Assembly: GCF_003351025.1 (NCBI RefSeq)
Contig: NZ_QPCG01000001.1
Span: 69,949 to 133,948, forward strand
From: Mucilaginibacter endophyticus
GTDB taxonomy: Bacteria; Bacteroidota; Bacteroidia; Sphingobacteriales; Sphingobacteriaceae
Reading direction: 5' to 3'
Length of the DNA stretch: 64,000 nucleotides
Notes under the pieces: model-generated
Told to the model about the DNA's origin: nothing
Databases searched by the model: none
The model's input: only the letters and a program-made list of their open reading frames with translations
Shown here: positions 1-9,253 of the stretch, piece by piece
Layout of the letters: each line of letters starts with the position of its first letter
Position numbering within the stretch: position 1 is the stretch's first letter
Position numbers and translations under genes: made by a program

Positions 1-1238
1 GCAAATTCTTCGGCAACTTCGGCGGTATCAGTTCCTTCGCCAACATAATCGGTAAAGTGACCTTTACGGCGAAGCATTTCTTCGCTGCCACTGCCCATTA
101 CCCCAAATTTTACTTTTTTAGGAAATTGAGGGTTTAACTGGAAAAAGTACTCAACAGCATTTTTGCTGGAGAAAAATACCCAGTCGATATTTTTTAATAT
201 GTATGAGTCAAAACGGGTAATCACAGGAACGGTACGGATCAGCGAACGATCTTCTATCTGGATGCCGTGTTTTTCAAGCGCTTTGCGGAAGTAGCTTTGT
301 TGGCCAAGTTCGCGCGAAATAAACACGCTCGCCGGGTGTTTGCGGTCTTTAGCAAATTTGGCTACTACTTTTTCTGCAAGGCCTTCGGTAGTTGGTGCTT
401 CTAAAAATAGTCTGTCCGGAAATTCATCGCCTTCGTTGGCTTTAGAAGTAAACACCTGGAAAAGGCCATCTTCCTTGCGGCAGTAACAGCCCAAAGGCAG
501 GTGGCAGCCACCGCCAAATAATTTCAATACGGTACGTTCAACAGCAAGCTCTTCAGCAACATTGGTATGGTGTAATGCTTGCAGGGCTTCAAAAAGCTCA
601 TGGTCGTTTTCGCGGATCTGGATAGCCAGCGCGCCTTGTGCAGGTGCCGGGATCAGTTCAACCGGGGTGATCTCTTCCACATGAAACTCGCTCAGGTCAA
701 GACCTAAACGGGTAACGCCAGCTTTGGCCAGCATAATGGCATCATATTTTTCATCGCGAAGCTTACCAATACGGGTAGGCACGTTTCCGCGAAGGTCTTC
801 AATTTCAAGGTCGGGACGGTGGGCCAATAGCTGCGCTTTACGACGGTTTGATGAAGTGCCCACAATAGCGCCATATTTAACAGATAGCTTTTGGTGCACA
901 TCAACACAGTCTTTCAAGATCAACAACAGTTCAGCCGGATCTTCCCGTTCTGAAACTGCTGCGATGATGAGTCCCGGAGGATTTTCAGTTGGCAGGTCCT
1001 TATGTGAGTGGACCGCGATATCTATAGTGCCTGCAATTAATTCTTCTTCTAATTCTTTGGTAAAAAAGCCTTTACCTTCCAGCTTATCAAAGCTGAGGTT
1101 CAGGATACGGTCGCCCTGGGTTTTAATGATCTTTAACTCGGCGGTAATGTTAATGGCAGCAAGGCTGTCTTTAACGAAATTGGCCTGCCACAAAGCCAAT
1201 TCGCTGCCACGGGTTCCTATAATCAGTTTTCTGTCCAA
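1..1238 (-). CDS. hemC: HemC-HemD fusion (hydroxymethylbilane synthase / uroporphyrinogen-III synthase), 3' end cut by window
   Basis: The reading frame stays open to the window edge; 412 residues are visible. Residues 1 to about 295 are porphobilinogen deaminase, which joins four porphobilinogens into hydroxymethylbilane. The start of the mature domain reads LIIGTRGSELALWQAN, and the dipyrromethane-cofactor Cys is C245 in GGGCHLPLG. From about residue 298 (SVFISRELGQQS) a second domain begins that resembles uroporphyrinogen-III synthase, which closes and inverts the ring, so two consecutive haem steps sit on one chain. The start is TTG at 1238: an in-frame TAA lies upstream with no ATG between, and MDRKLIIG is the expected N-terminus. 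A -7 box lies 23 nt upstream. The HemD end is missing, so completeness cannot be judged. Confidence 0.9.
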   Translation of the reverse strand, partial: MDRKLIIGTRGSELALWQANFVKDSLAAINITAELKIIKTQGDRILNLSFDKLEGKGFFTKELEEELIAGTIDIAVHSHKDLPTENPPGLIIAAVSEREDPAELLLILKDCVDVHQKLSVKYGAIVGTSSNRRKAQLLAHRPDLEIEDLRGNVPTRIGKLRDEKYDAIMLAKAGVTRLGLDLSEFHVEEITPVELIPAPAQGALAIQIRENDHELFEALQALHHTNVAEELAVERTVLKLFGGGCHLPLGCYCRKEDGLFQVFTSKANEGDEFPDRLFLEAPTTEGLAEKVVAKFAKDRKHPASVFISRELGQQSYFRKALEKHGIQIEDRSLIRTVPVITRFDSYILKNIDWVFFSSKNAVEYFFQLNPQFPKKVKFGVMGSGSEEMLRRKGHFTDYVGEGTDTAEVAEEF

Positions 1239-1260
1239 AAGAATGAATGTTTTACAGCTG

Positions 1261-1268
1261 CAAATTTA
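1261..1268 (-). promoter_or_regulatory. -7 promoter box for hemCD
   Basis: On the minus strand this reads TAAATTTG, an exact match to the Bacteroidota TAnnTTTG box, and lies 23 nt upstream of the hemCD TTG start. No well-spaced -33 TTG was found. It suggests hemCD has its own promoter, independent of hemA. Confidence 0.55.
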
Positions 1269-1619
1269 ATTTTTTATGCCGATGATAAGGCACAACAACT
1301 TAACGAATTATTGTTAATTGCAACAAAATGACTGTAATGTGTGGGTTAGGTGCAGTATAAATTTACCTTGCATATCGCATAGATGGTAAACAGGTTCCGC
1401 GCCCGGATATTTGTGCGGTGATAGGATCATAATCGTTGTTGCCGACTGCCGCTGTATCGGGCAAAAACGCACACCTGTTGTAACGTTTCCGAACGATGTA
1501 ATAAGCGGACTTTGTTTAAATTATTGTTTTTCAGTAGTTTAAGTGGGTGGCATGAGTTTTAGGCGTTCAGCTGTATTAAATAATATTTTAGGTTTAACAT
1601 CTGCTACAATCACATACCT
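1269..1619. other. intergenic region between divergent hemCD and FtsX permease
   Basis: About 350 bases without a supportable gene. Apart from the hemCD promoter at its left edge I see no strong hairpin, repeat copy or exact promoter box for the rightward permease gene. Confidence 0.5.
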
Positions 1620-3989
1620 ATGTTCAAAACATATTTTAAACTGGCTTACCGGAATATTTTAAAAGACAAGGCATATTCCATTATCAATATATCGGGTTTA
1701 GCGATAGGACTTGCCTCAAGTATCCTGATTCTGCTTTGGGTGCAAAATGAATTAAGCTATGATAAATTCCATAAAAATGCAGGGCAGATCTATCGAATCA
1801 ACAGCGATTTTGGCGATTCTAAAACGGCGGCAAGTTCGGCAGGAATGCCCTTTGGGTTAAAAGCGGAGATACCTGCTGTTAAAAACGCTGCCCGGTTGTA
1901 CCCGGGTTTCCCTTCTGTTTTATTTGATGTTAACAACCGGAAATTTCAGGAAGAGCGTGTGTTTTATGCTGATCCAAATTTCATGGAGATGTTTTCGTAT
2001 CCTTTGTTAAAAGGAGACCGGGCCACTGCTTTAAACCAGGCCAATGGTGTTTTAATAACACAGGATATTGCTACAAAATACTTCGGAAAGGAAAATCCTA
2101 TTGGTAAGGTGATCCGGAAGGATAACAAAGAGAATTTAGTAGTTACAGGTGTTATGGCCAATATTCCGGGCAACTCCGATCTGCAGTTTGACATCCTGCT
2201 TCCGATGGCTTTGATAGCTCAAACCAATTACGATCTGAAAAATAATGAATGGGCCAATTTTAACTTTTTCGGCTATGTTCAACTCGATAAAAATTTTGAT
2301 CCGTCTGCGGCCAATGTATCTGAACTGGAAACACAGATAGGTCATATTTTTCATAAACATAGTCCCGATACCAAGGCTACATTTAAGTTACAAGCCTTAA
2401 CCCAAATACATCTTGCTCCTGAAAGATTAGGAGATTCGCCGGGCCACGGGAATTCACAGTATGTAAGCATCTTTTTTGTGATTGCCATATTGATACTTGT
2501 TGTAGCCTGTATCAACTTTATGAACCTGGCTACCGCGCGCTCGGCACGAAGAGCTAAAGAAATAGGCTTACGCAAGGTTGCAGGTGCTGTGCGCGGCCAA
2601 CTGGTAATCCAGTTTCTAAGTGAATCGGTATTTATTTCTTTTCTTTCCCTGTTACTTGCGCTTGTTATTGTCCGTATGTTTTTGCCGGTGTTTAATGATC
2701 TGGCTAATAGGAAACTTGTTATTAACCTGTCTGACGCGAAACTTTGGTTTAGTTTGGCAGGCATTGCCCTTGTAACCGGTATCATTTCGGGTAGTTACCC
2801 AGCCTTATTCCTTTCAGGCTTTAACCCGGTTAAAGTGCTTAAGGGGAATATGAAGTCGATGGGAGGTAATTTGTTTTTCCGTAATACTTTGGTCGTAGTT
2901 CAGTTCATGGTATCTATTGTATTGTTGGTTGGTACGGTAGTTATCTATAATCAGCTTAAATTTATCAGGGACAGGAACCCAGGTTTTGAAAAAGCCAACT
3001 TGCTATATATACCCATGACGGGCGAGATCTGGCATAAGCAGGAGGCTTTGAAAAATATACTAAAACAAACCTCGCTTACAAGCGATTTTACTACGATTAC
3101 CGATCTGCCGACAGAGCTTGGCGGTTGGACGCTTAACGTGAAGTGGAATGGCAAAGATCCGCGCTCGCAAATTTCTATCCCGGTAATGGCTGTCGACGAA
3201 GATTTTACGCGCACATTCAGAATAAAATTAGCCGCCGGCCGAAGTTTTTCATCGGCTTTTAAAACCGACTCGAATAATTATATGATCAACGAAAAAATGG
3301 CGAGTTTAATGGGCCTTACCACCAGTACTGCCGTGGGCAAGCCATTAGCGGTTTGGGGCAATAAGGGTACAATTGTTGGGGTTGTAAAAGATTTTAATTT
3401 TAAGCCCGTTCAGCAAACCATTGAGCCACTGGTTATACCTTTCAATAAAGTTGGTGGGTATGTGGTGGTACGCACGCTACCCGGAAAAACCGAGGCAACT
3501 ATAAAGATTTTATCAGCAATTAGCCAGCAACTAAACCCGGCCTATCCCTTCAAATTTGATTTTATTGATCAGGAGCTATCCAAACTTTACAAAGGCGAAC
3601 AACAAATGGGCAATATCTTTAACCTTTTTGCCGGTTTGGGTATCTTTATTTCATGTCTGGGATTGTATGGCTTATCAGCCTTTATGGCCGAGCAGCGCAC
3701 CAAAGAGATTGGCGTACGTAAAGTATTAGGGGCATCTGTAGTAAACCTGGTTTATTTATTATCATCAGGAATTACCAGGTTAATCCTCATTGCCATAGTG
3801 ATAGCTATCCCGCTTTCCTGGTATGCTGTAAATAGTTGGTTATCGGGCTTTGCATATCACATTAATGTGGGCTGGACGGTGTTCTTTATAGCTTCTGTAG
3901 CCGCGTTAGCTATTGCCTGGATCACGGTAAGTTATGAATCTGTAAAAGCCGCTACCGTAAACCCGATAAAGAGTTTAAGGACGGAGTGA
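1620..3989 (+). CDS. FtsX/MacB-type ABC transporter permease
   Basis: 789-residue inner-membrane protein with two FtsX-like units. A first membrane helix at about 20-42 is followed by a large MacB-type periplasmic domain, a helix cluster at about 280-445, a second periplasmic domain and C-terminal helices. The cytoplasmic signature after the first helix of each unit is visible (KEIGLRKVAGA near 315 and KEIGVRKVLGAS near 700). Such permeases normally pair with a LolD/MacB-like ATPase to move lipids, peptides or drugs or to drive envelope processes mechanically; no ATPase gene is adjacent, so the substrate is unknown. It resembles the 800-residue permease at 38777-41179. A small secreted protein follows 51 nt downstream and could be cotranscribed. 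Confidence 0.88.
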   Translation: MFKTYFKLAYRNILKDKAYSIINISGLAIGLASSILILLWVQNELSYDKFHKNAGQIYRINSDFGDSKTAASSAGMPFGLKAEIPAVKNAARLYPGFPSVLFDVNNRKFQEERVFYADPNFMEMFSYPLLKGDRATALNQANGVLITQDIATKYFGKENPIGKVIRKDNKENLVVTGVMANIPGNSDLQFDILLPMALIAQTNYDLKNNEWANFNFFGYVQLDKNFDPSAANVSELETQIGHIFHKHSPDTKATFKLQALTQIHLAPERLGDSPGHGNSQYVSIFFVIAILILVVACINFMNLATARSARRAKEIGLRKVAGAVRGQLVIQFLSESVFISFLSLLLALVIVRMFLPVFNDLANRKLVINLSDAKLWFSLAGIALVTGIISGSYPALFLSGFNPVKVLKGNMKSMGGNLFFRNTLVVVQFMVSIVLLVGTVVIYNQLKFIRDRNPGFEKANLLYIPMTGEIWHKQEALKNILKQTSLTSDFTTITDLPTELGGWTLNVKWNGKDPRSQISIPVMAVDEDFTRTFRIKLAAGRSFSSAFKTDSNNYMINEKMASLMGLTTSTAVGKPLAVWGNKGTIVGVVKDFNFKPVQQTIEPLVIPFNKVGGYVVVRTLPGKTEATIKILSAISQQLNPAYPFKFDFIDQELSKLYKGEQQMGNIFNLFAGLGIFISCLGLYGLSAFMAEQRTKEIGVRKVLGASVVNLVYLLSSGITRLILIAIVIAIPLSWYAVNSWLSGFAYHINVGWTVFFIASVAALAIAWITVSYESVKAATVNPIKSLRTE

Positions 3990-4040
3990 TAGTGTGCTTA
4001 TTAATGGTAACTTAGTTTAACAATTAAGCCGTATATCACA

Positions 4041-4577
4041 ATGCTCCTGGCGAAAAGACTCAGCCTTTTATTAATAATACTTAGCCTGGTTTTTACTGGA
4101 ACAATTCGTTGCCAGGTACAGGATAGTTTAAAGAAGCTGGCAGGTAAATATATACAGGCCAAACTTGATAGTGCTACAACAATCGAGCTTCAGGAAAAAT
4201 TGTTTAATACCGGGAAAAGCGCCATCCCTTTTTTGATCAACAAAATTGACTGGAACGAGAAAATTGTTTTTGGTGGGAAAGATGATTTCCAATCATCGTT
4301 TGCTAATCTCAAACGCCGCGATTATGTTGGTCTGTGGGCCATGTACTTAATCGAGCATATTCAGAAAGGGAGTTTAAACGGAAAGCCGGACGGAACTGGA
4401 ACTATGGAGATAATATTTTATAAGCATCTGCAACTGGAGTATGCCGATATGAAAGAGATGAAGGCTTTATACCAAAAATGGTGGGACAGGAATAAGTATA
4501 AATCTCCTGCGCAGTTAGCAAAAGAATGGAAGAACGATAAACGCCCTTTATCAGGTTCGTTTTATTATTGGAAATGA
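4041..4577 (+). CDS. secreted protein of unknown function
   Basis: 178 residues beginning with a positively charged, hydrophobic segment (MLLAKRLSLLLIILSLVFTG) that fits a Sec signal peptide cleaved near residue 25. No lipobox is seen. The mature part is charged and mostly helical, with a Trp-rich C-terminal half (YQKWWDRNKYKSP). I do not recognise a family. It starts 51 nt after the FtsX permease on the same strand, so it may be an accessory envelope protein of that operon, but this rests on position alone. Confidence 0.65.
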   Translation: MLLAKRLSLLLIILSLVFTGTIRCQVQDSLKKLAGKYIQAKLDSATTIELQEKLFNTGKSAIPFLINKIDWNEKIVFGGKDDFQSSFANLKRRDYVGLWAMYLIEHIQKGSLNGKPDGTGTMEIIFYKHLQLEYADMKEMKALYQKWWDRNKYKSPAQLAKEWKNDKRPLSGSFYYWK

Positions 4578-4697
4578 TGGTGAACCAATGATTAGTACCG
4601 GGCTTATAAAACCCTTGGTATTTGAACTACCCCAATAAAAGCCTGCTACATATTGTTGTTGTTGGATACAATATGTAACAGGCAAATAACCATGTCT

Positions 4698-5144
4698 TTA
4701 CTTCAGCATTGCCAGCATCTCGCCATTAGGTCGCTCGCGCGATGTATAATGTAAACTGAGTTCGTGATTGTTATTCTTCTTTTCCAGCTGCAACAGCTCT
4801 TTTACAGGTACCACCATAGCAAAATCAGAGGCATCGGCAAAATCCCATTTCTTCAGTGTATTTCCTTTTTCATCCTGTAGTGTAAGGCTGCGCCCTGTAC
4901 CCGGGCCTTTGGTTTGGCAATGGTTATATTTAATGCGCAGCTCATCGCTTTCATTAGCTTTAGTGAGTTGCAGTACCCTCAAATTCAGGGGCTGGTTAAC
5001 GTACTGTTTCAGGATAAGTTTGTTGTTTAGGTAGATTTCGTAACCGTCCAGCCCAAATTTGCTTGCGAACCCCGATGCAGTAAAGCTTAGCGTTATCAGC
5101 GTAAATAACCCTATAAACGCCTGATAAAATTTGATGTGTTTCAT
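4698..5144 (-). CDS. small exported protein of unknown function
   Basis: 148 residues with an N-terminal signal-like segment (MKHIKFYQAFIGLFTLITLS) ending near residue 25. The mature part contains YEIYLNNKLILKQYV, basic and polar beta-like stretches, and a single Cys in KYNHCQTKG. It is convergent with the preceding secreted-protein gene and divergent from the LytS gene at 5359. The family is known to me only as a hypothetical exported protein; a role linked to the two-component system is possible but not shown. Confidence 0.65.
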   Translation of the reverse strand: MKHIKFYQAFIGLFTLITLSFTASGFASKFGLDGYEIYLNNKLILKQYVNQPLNLRVLQLTKANESDELRIKYNHCQTKGPGTGRSLTLQDEKGNTLKKWDFADASDFAMVVPVKELLQLEKKNNNHELSLHYTSRERPNGEMLAMLK

Positions 5145-5299
5145 GATTAAAAAGTTTTAAATGAAATACTTATTTGTTTGTGCATGCAATATTAAGGCAA
5201 CCGGAAATGAGGCGGAAAATTAGTAGACCAACAACCTGAAAAATAGATATCAGCCCTTTTATCCGTATCTTCCTCTATTATTTGCGCAGTTTGTCGATA

Positions 5300-5307
5300 T
5301 AATTTTG
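5300..5307 (+). promoter_or_regulatory. -7 promoter box for the lytS-lytTR pair
   Basis: TAATTTTG fits TAnnTTTG and lies 51 nt upstream of the kinase start. A TTTG at 5281-5284 is only 15 nt away, closer than the usual 19-21, so the -33 element is unclear. Confidence 0.4.
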
Positions 5308-5358
5308 CGGGCGAAATGCTTTTAGTTTCTTTTATGCTAAATGATATGAAACATCAAA

Positions 5359-6420
5359 ATGGATGCGCTGGATAAACTACTTAAACTGCCGTTTTCAAAA
5401 CGTAAGGTTACGTTAAGACATATCTTAATGCATGGTGCTTATTGGGTGCTCATCACCGGCTTTTTTATTTACGAGAAGAGATACCTCATATATAAAGCCA
5501 GTATGCCTTACTTTGTGGCCTGCGTTACCGGGCGTATAGTGTTGCTTATTATTATCGCTTATCTTAACCTGCAATATTTTTTACCCCGGTACCTGTTAAA
5601 AAGACGATATCTGGCTTATTTTACAGCAATCATCCTATCGGTTATTGGCTACTTAACCGCGCAAAGCCTGTTCGATTTTTACTTATATGGTTATGTAGTT
5701 GGCCCCATGCGTAACAGCAACCTGGTCGAATCGTTATCCTACAATTTTTTCAGCACACTATGGTACCTGGGCTTAATGCTTGCCTTGAAGTTGAGTATGG
5801 ACTGGTACGGCCAGCAACTGGTTATCCAGAGAATTACAGTTGAAAAGCTAAATGCCGAGGTTAATTTTCTGCGGGCGCAGGTAAACCCACATTTTCTGTT
5901 TAATATCCTGAATAACCTTTATGCCCTGACGCTTAAAAAATCAGAACTCGCCCCAGATGTAGTACTGAAGCTATCAGAAATGATGGAATATATGCTGTAT
6001 GACAGCACCGGTGAAAAAGTGCCGCTGGAAAAAGAGATCGGCTATCTCCATAATTACATGGAACTGGAACGATTGCGGTTTAGCGATGAGGCTGCCATTA
6101 GCCTGAATATTAATGCTGAACCAAACGGGCACGAAATAGCTCCTTTGCTTTTGTTGCCACTAATTGAAAACGCTTTTAAACACGGACTGGGCAAGCAAAC
6201 CAAGGGCGGATGGTTAAAGGCGGACATCGCCATGGAGGGACATACGCTGGAGTTTATTATAGAAAATGCCAAACCTCCTTTAATGGCAGGGCATACTAAA
6301 GGTGGTATTGGTCTTGACAATTTGCGGAAACGGCTGGACCTGCTTTATCCGAATAGGTATACGCTGCTGCTGGAAGATAAAAAAGATACCTTTTGGGTAA
6401 AACTGGTAATTGAGTTATAA
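5359..6420 (+). CDS. LytS-type sensor histidine kinase
   Basis: 353 residues. About four membrane helices fill residues 22-150, with almost no extracytoplasmic sensor domain. The His_kinase domain follows with the phospho-acceptor H178 in QVNPHFLFNILNNLY, then an HATPase domain with the N box LLLPLIENAFKHGLG (about 262-276) and a G box GGIGLDNLRKRL. It should phosphorylate the LytTR regulator whose gene starts 8 nt after its stop. The signal is unknown; membrane or cell-wall state is typical of the family. Confidence 0.93.
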   Translation: MDALDKLLKLPFSKRKVTLRHILMHGAYWVLITGFFIYEKRYLIYKASMPYFVACVTGRIVLLIIIAYLNLQYFLPRYLLKRRYLAYFTAIILSVIGYLTAQSLFDFYLYGYVVGPMRNSNLVESLSYNFFSTLWYLGLMLALKLSMDWYGQQLVIQRITVEKLNAEVNFLRAQVNPHFLFNILNNLYALTLKKSELAPDVVLKLSEMMEYMLYDSTGEKVPLEKEIGYLHNYMELERLRFSDEAAISLNINAEPNGHEIAPLLLLPLIENAFKHGLGKQTKGGWLKADIAMEGHTLEFIIENAKPPLMAGHTKGGIGLDNLRKRLDLLYPNRYTLLLEDKKDTFWVKLVIEL

Positions 6421-6428
6421 GAGTAACA

Positions 6429-7151
6429 ATGGATGCCTTGCTGAAATATGTGGTAGTAGATGATGAGCCGCTTGCGCTTGAAATATTGGATGGTTACCTG
6501 AAAAAAATCGATCAGGTGCATTCGGTATTCTTGTTTAGTAACGCGGGTGATGCGCTGCGGCATTTGCAAGATCATCGGTCCGATGTGTTGCTGTTGGATA
6601 TTGAAATGCCCGAGATGACAGGCATCCAGTTTCTGAAAACGCTGGCAGACCCACCGGTGACCGTTTTTACAACCGCTTATCGTAACTACGCTTTTGAAGG
6701 TTACGAATTAGGCGTAATTGACTTTTTGCTGAAGCCGATACCTTTTAAACGTTTTGAGCAGGCTATTAGCAAAATCAAAGAATTTCTATCGCTGAAAGCA
6801 CAATATGACCATGCGGAGGAGCTTTTATCTGACAAGAGCACCGATTTTATTTTTGTTAAAAGTGGTGTTCAGCGGATTAAGCTTTATTTTAATGAGGTTA
6901 CACACATCCAGGGGTTAAAAGATTATGCTATAATTTATACAAGCAAAGAGAAGATCCTGTTAAAAGGGTCGATCAAGGCGATGCTGGATATTTTTCCGCC
7001 GAAACGTTTTGTGCGGGTGCATAAATCTTTTATTGTATCCATTAATAAAATAACCCGTTTAGAAAGTAACCGTATTATTTTGAGTGGTCACGAGATTCCG
7101 ATCGGAAGGAATTTTAAGGATGATCTGGAACGGGTGTTATCGGTACGATAG
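6429..7151 (+). CDS. LytR/AlgR-family response regulator
   Basis: 240 residues. The receiver domain has an acidic pair at D11-D12, phosphorylation site D57 in LLLDIEMPEMTG and the conserved Lys in FLLKPIPFKRF. The C-terminal half is a LytTR DNA-binding domain (FIFVKSGVQRIKLYFNEV onward, with FVRVHKSFIVSINKI). It is the cognate output protein of the upstream kinase, separated by 8 nt and clearly cotranscribed. Its targets cannot be read from the window; LytTR sites are short and I did not find a convincing direct-repeat pair nearby. Confidence 0.94.
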   Translation: MDALLKYVVVDDEPLALEILDGYLKKIDQVHSVFLFSNAGDALRHLQDHRSDVLLLDIEMPEMTGIQFLKTLADPPVTVFTTAYRNYAFEGYELGVIDFLLKPIPFKRFEQAISKIKEFLSLKAQYDHAEELLSDKSTDFIFVKSGVQRIKLYFNEVTHIQGLKDYAIIYTSKEKILLKGSIKAMLDIFPPKRFVRVHKSFIVSINKITRLESNRIILSGHEIPIGRNFKDDLERVLSVR

Positions 7152-7164
7152 GGATGAATTAACT

Positions 7165-7349
7165 GGTTGAAGTTTAGCGGAGCGTAACTTCGACCTAAAA
7201 TAAGGCAAGCATTCTGCTTGCGTGTCTAATATCTAAAGTTGTTGTTTACACCTGGCTTGCAGGTAACAAGATATATCCAGATACAGGGCTGGTTAAGCTG
7301 AAAGCTTAAACCATCTTAGGACGAAGTTACGCTTCGCTAAACTTCGACC
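7165..7349. repeat. MITE-like element with 34-bp terminal inverted repeats
   Basis: The ends 7165-7198 and 7316-7349 are inverted copies differing at three positions (left start GGTTGAAGTTTAGCGGAGCG). The 117-base interior holds smaller hairpins, for example GCAAGC/GCTTGC at 7204-7220 and GGTTAAGC/GCTTAAACC near 7291-7312. There is no open frame and no clear target duplication. It lies between the convergent lytTR and hemA genes and may act as a non-autonomous mobile element, a folded RNA or a transcription barrier. Confidence 0.7.
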
Positions 7350-7352
7350 AGA

Positions 7353-7397
7353 GATAAGGATTTCTCCTCGTACCTTGTTCGAAATGACATTTTTTTT
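7353..7397. repeat. half copy of the CGAAATGACAT repeat
   Basis: The stretch ending CGAAATGACATTTTTTTTAA matches the right end of the full inverted repeat at 61564-61710, and both share a GATTTCTC segment. Only the right half is present here, directly abutting the MITE-like element. Confidence 0.55.
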
Positions 7398-7468
7398 AAA
7401 TGCATATCGATATCTTAAAACAAAATTCTTAAAGAAAATTTTTAGTGCCTGGTTGCAAGATACTTCAA

Positions 7469-8695
7469 TCAATTTTCATTGATCAATATATCCTTCGCCA
7501 TGATCATGGGTACGCTGATATATTTTTTCTCCATGTAGTTGATCACTTTTTCAAGGATCTCGCGTGATTGCTCATCCAGGCCTTGTACCTCGTCGGCAAA
7601 AACGGTGTTGATGGCATTGTTGCGGATCTCTTTGATTTTTTCAGGCACCTGGCGCATGGCTACCTCAATACGGCGCTGTTTAAGCTGCTGTACAAACTCG
7701 GCAATGTTTTGCTCAATAATAGCTTCGGCATGTACCAGTTCGTGGTAGCGTTCCTGCAGGTTCTTTTTGGCAACCTCGTTAAGGGAATGTACTTCGATAA
7801 AGTTAACCGGGAATTGCTCCAGTACTTCGGGAGCAGTGTCATTAGGGATAGCAAGGTCAACTATGGTTTTCCTGCCTGTTTCGCCGTTTAACAGCGATTG
7901 GTAAATTTCGGTAGTGATGATAGGCTCCACTGCTGATGTGCAGGTGATAATGGCATCGAAACCTTTATTGTAGGTTTTCAAAGCTTCCAGGTCAAACGCC
8001 TCGCCACCCAAATCGGCAGCTAATTTTTCGGCGTTAGCCACAGTACGGTTAAATACCGCGAAGTTTGAAAATTTATGTTTTTGAAGATATTTGGAAATAT
8101 TGCGGTTGGTTTCGCCTGCACCGATGATGAGGATTCGGGCATTTGAGCAAAGATTAAGGTCTTTAAGCTTGCGGTAAGCCAGCGATACTACCGAGATTGG
8201 GTTTTTGGAGATATTGGTATGTGTGTAAACCTCCTTGGCTGTTTTTACTACACAATTCATGATCATGCGCATGGCATCGCCGGTTAGGCCTGCCTCTTTG
8301 CAATGTTCATATGCCCGGCGTAACTGGGCAAGGATCTCTTTTTCGCCCACGATCAAACTCTCTAACGAACAAGAAGTACGTAACAGGTGAACCATGGCTT
8401 CCTGATCTTCATAAATAGACGCGCTATTCATGAAAGTGCTCAACGAATCGTGGCAAAGCTCTGTGTTAAAGGCTTCTATGAATTTTTTGGCAAAGTCCTT
8501 GTCAACCGCTTGCGGGGTTGTCATCACAAACTCAACACGGTTACAGGTAGCCAGGTAGAAAATTTCGGGAATATTAAACTGCTCTTTAACCTGCGCAAGT
8601 TTATCTGTCAGATTTTCCTGGCAAACCACCAATCTACCCAATTCCTTCAGTTCAATCTGTTTGTGCGTAAAAGCTATTACCTTTAGATACTTCAA
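7469..8695 (-). CDS. hemA: glutamyl-tRNA reductase
   Basis: About 408 residues from TTG at 8695. It reduces glutamyl-tRNA(Glu) with NADPH to glutamate-1-semialdehyde, the first committed step of C5 haem synthesis. Visible hallmarks are the nucleophile Cys in FYLATCNRVEFVM, the binding segment SLESLIVGEKEILAQLRRAY, the Rossmann glycine motif LIIGAGETNRNISKYL, and the C-terminal dimerisation helices. An ATG 15 codons further upstream (8740) is in frame, but that extension contains a TAnnTTTG promoter box, and the family N-terminus KYLKVIAFTHK begins exactly at the TTG. hemCD lies about 6.2 kb downstream on the same strand; other genes sit between. Confidence 0.95.
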   Translation of the reverse strand: MKYLKVIAFTHKQIELKELGRLVVCQENLTDKLAQVKEQFNIPEIFYLATCNRVEFVMTTPQAVDKDFAKKFIEAFNTELCHDSLSTFMNSASIYEDQEAMVHLLRTSCSLESLIVGEKEILAQLRRAYEHCKEAGLTGDAMRMIMNCVVKTAKEVYTHTNISKNPISVVSLAYRKLKDLNLCSNARILIIGAGETNRNISKYLQKHKFSNFAVFNRTVANAEKLAADLGGEAFDLEALKTYNKGFDAIITCTSAVEPIITTEIYQSLLNGETGRKTIVDLAIPNDTAPEVLEQFPVNFIEVHSLNEVAKKNLQERYHELVHAEAIIEQNIAEFVQQLKQRRIEVAMRQVPEKIKEIRNNAINTVFADEVQGLDEQSREILEKVINYMEKKYISVPMIMAKDILINEN

Positions 8696-8718
8696 AGCAG
8701 TTTTAAAATTTGACCGAA

Positions 8719-8726
8719 CAAAAGTA
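8719..8726 (-). promoter_or_regulatory. -7 promoter box for hemA
   Basis: The minus strand reads TACTTTTG, an exact TAnnTTTG match. A TTG lies 23 nt upstream (8750-8752), slightly far for a -33 element. Transcription from here would begin about 20 nt before the TTG start and could not include the upstream ATG at 8740. Confidence 0.6.
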
Positions 8727-8863
8727 TCACTATTCGGCACATCCTATGTCAACACTTTGTCAAACAGGCTTATTTGGAATGGTTATAAATTATAAAAACG
8801 GCTTGCTTTGCAGTATTTAAACTGTTTTGTGGTGCGTATAACAAAATATTTGTAAATTAAATC

Positions 8864-9253
8864 ATGAATAAGTTTAAAAAAATAAGCCTGATAATACTTG
8901 TAGCATTTTATGTGTTTGCCGGCCTTAATCACTTCCGCGATCCCGGTTTTTATTATGCTGTAATGCCTCATAACCTGCTATATCCGAAAGCTTTAAATAT
9001 TGTGGCGGGTGTTGTGGAAATAACGCTTGGTTTATTACTTATCTCAACAAAAACAAGGTATTGGGCGGGCTGGGGCATTGTGCTTATGCTGATTGCCTTT
9101 CTGAGCGTGCATATTGGGATGATATTTGACGCGCCTTTTAAGGTTGAGGGGATGACAATTACGCCTTTTTTTGCCTGGCTCAGGCTTGCGGCACAATTTG
9201 TACTGATCTATTGGGTTTGGTGGCATACCAGCGATCGCGAAAAATTACTTTAA
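8864..9253 (+). CDS. DoxX-like membrane protein
   Basis: 129 residues with four predicted membrane helices (about 7-25, 45-62, 70-88 and 104-121). The first helix ends in FAGLNHFRDP and the second lies in ALNIVAGVVEITLGLLLIS, both typical of the DoxX/DoxD-like family of small inner-membrane proteins, some tied to quinone or redox metabolism. The biochemical role here is unknown. The gene is divergent from hemA with about 120-170 bases between them and has no tight downstream partner. Confidence 0.8.
   Translation: MNKFKKISLIILVAFYVFAGLNHFRDPGFYYAVMPHNLLYPKALNIVAGVVEITLGLLLISTKTRYWAGWGIVLMLIAFLSVHIGMIFDAPFKVEGMTITPFFAWLRLAAQFVLIYWVWWHTSDREKLL

Noticed and set aside
724..1269. 181-codon open frame antisense to hemC
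   Set aside because: Shadow of the conserved HemC coding sequence.
8696..8740. ATG 8740 as the hemA start
   Set aside because: The extension contains the -7 promoter box, and family homology begins at the TTG at 8695.
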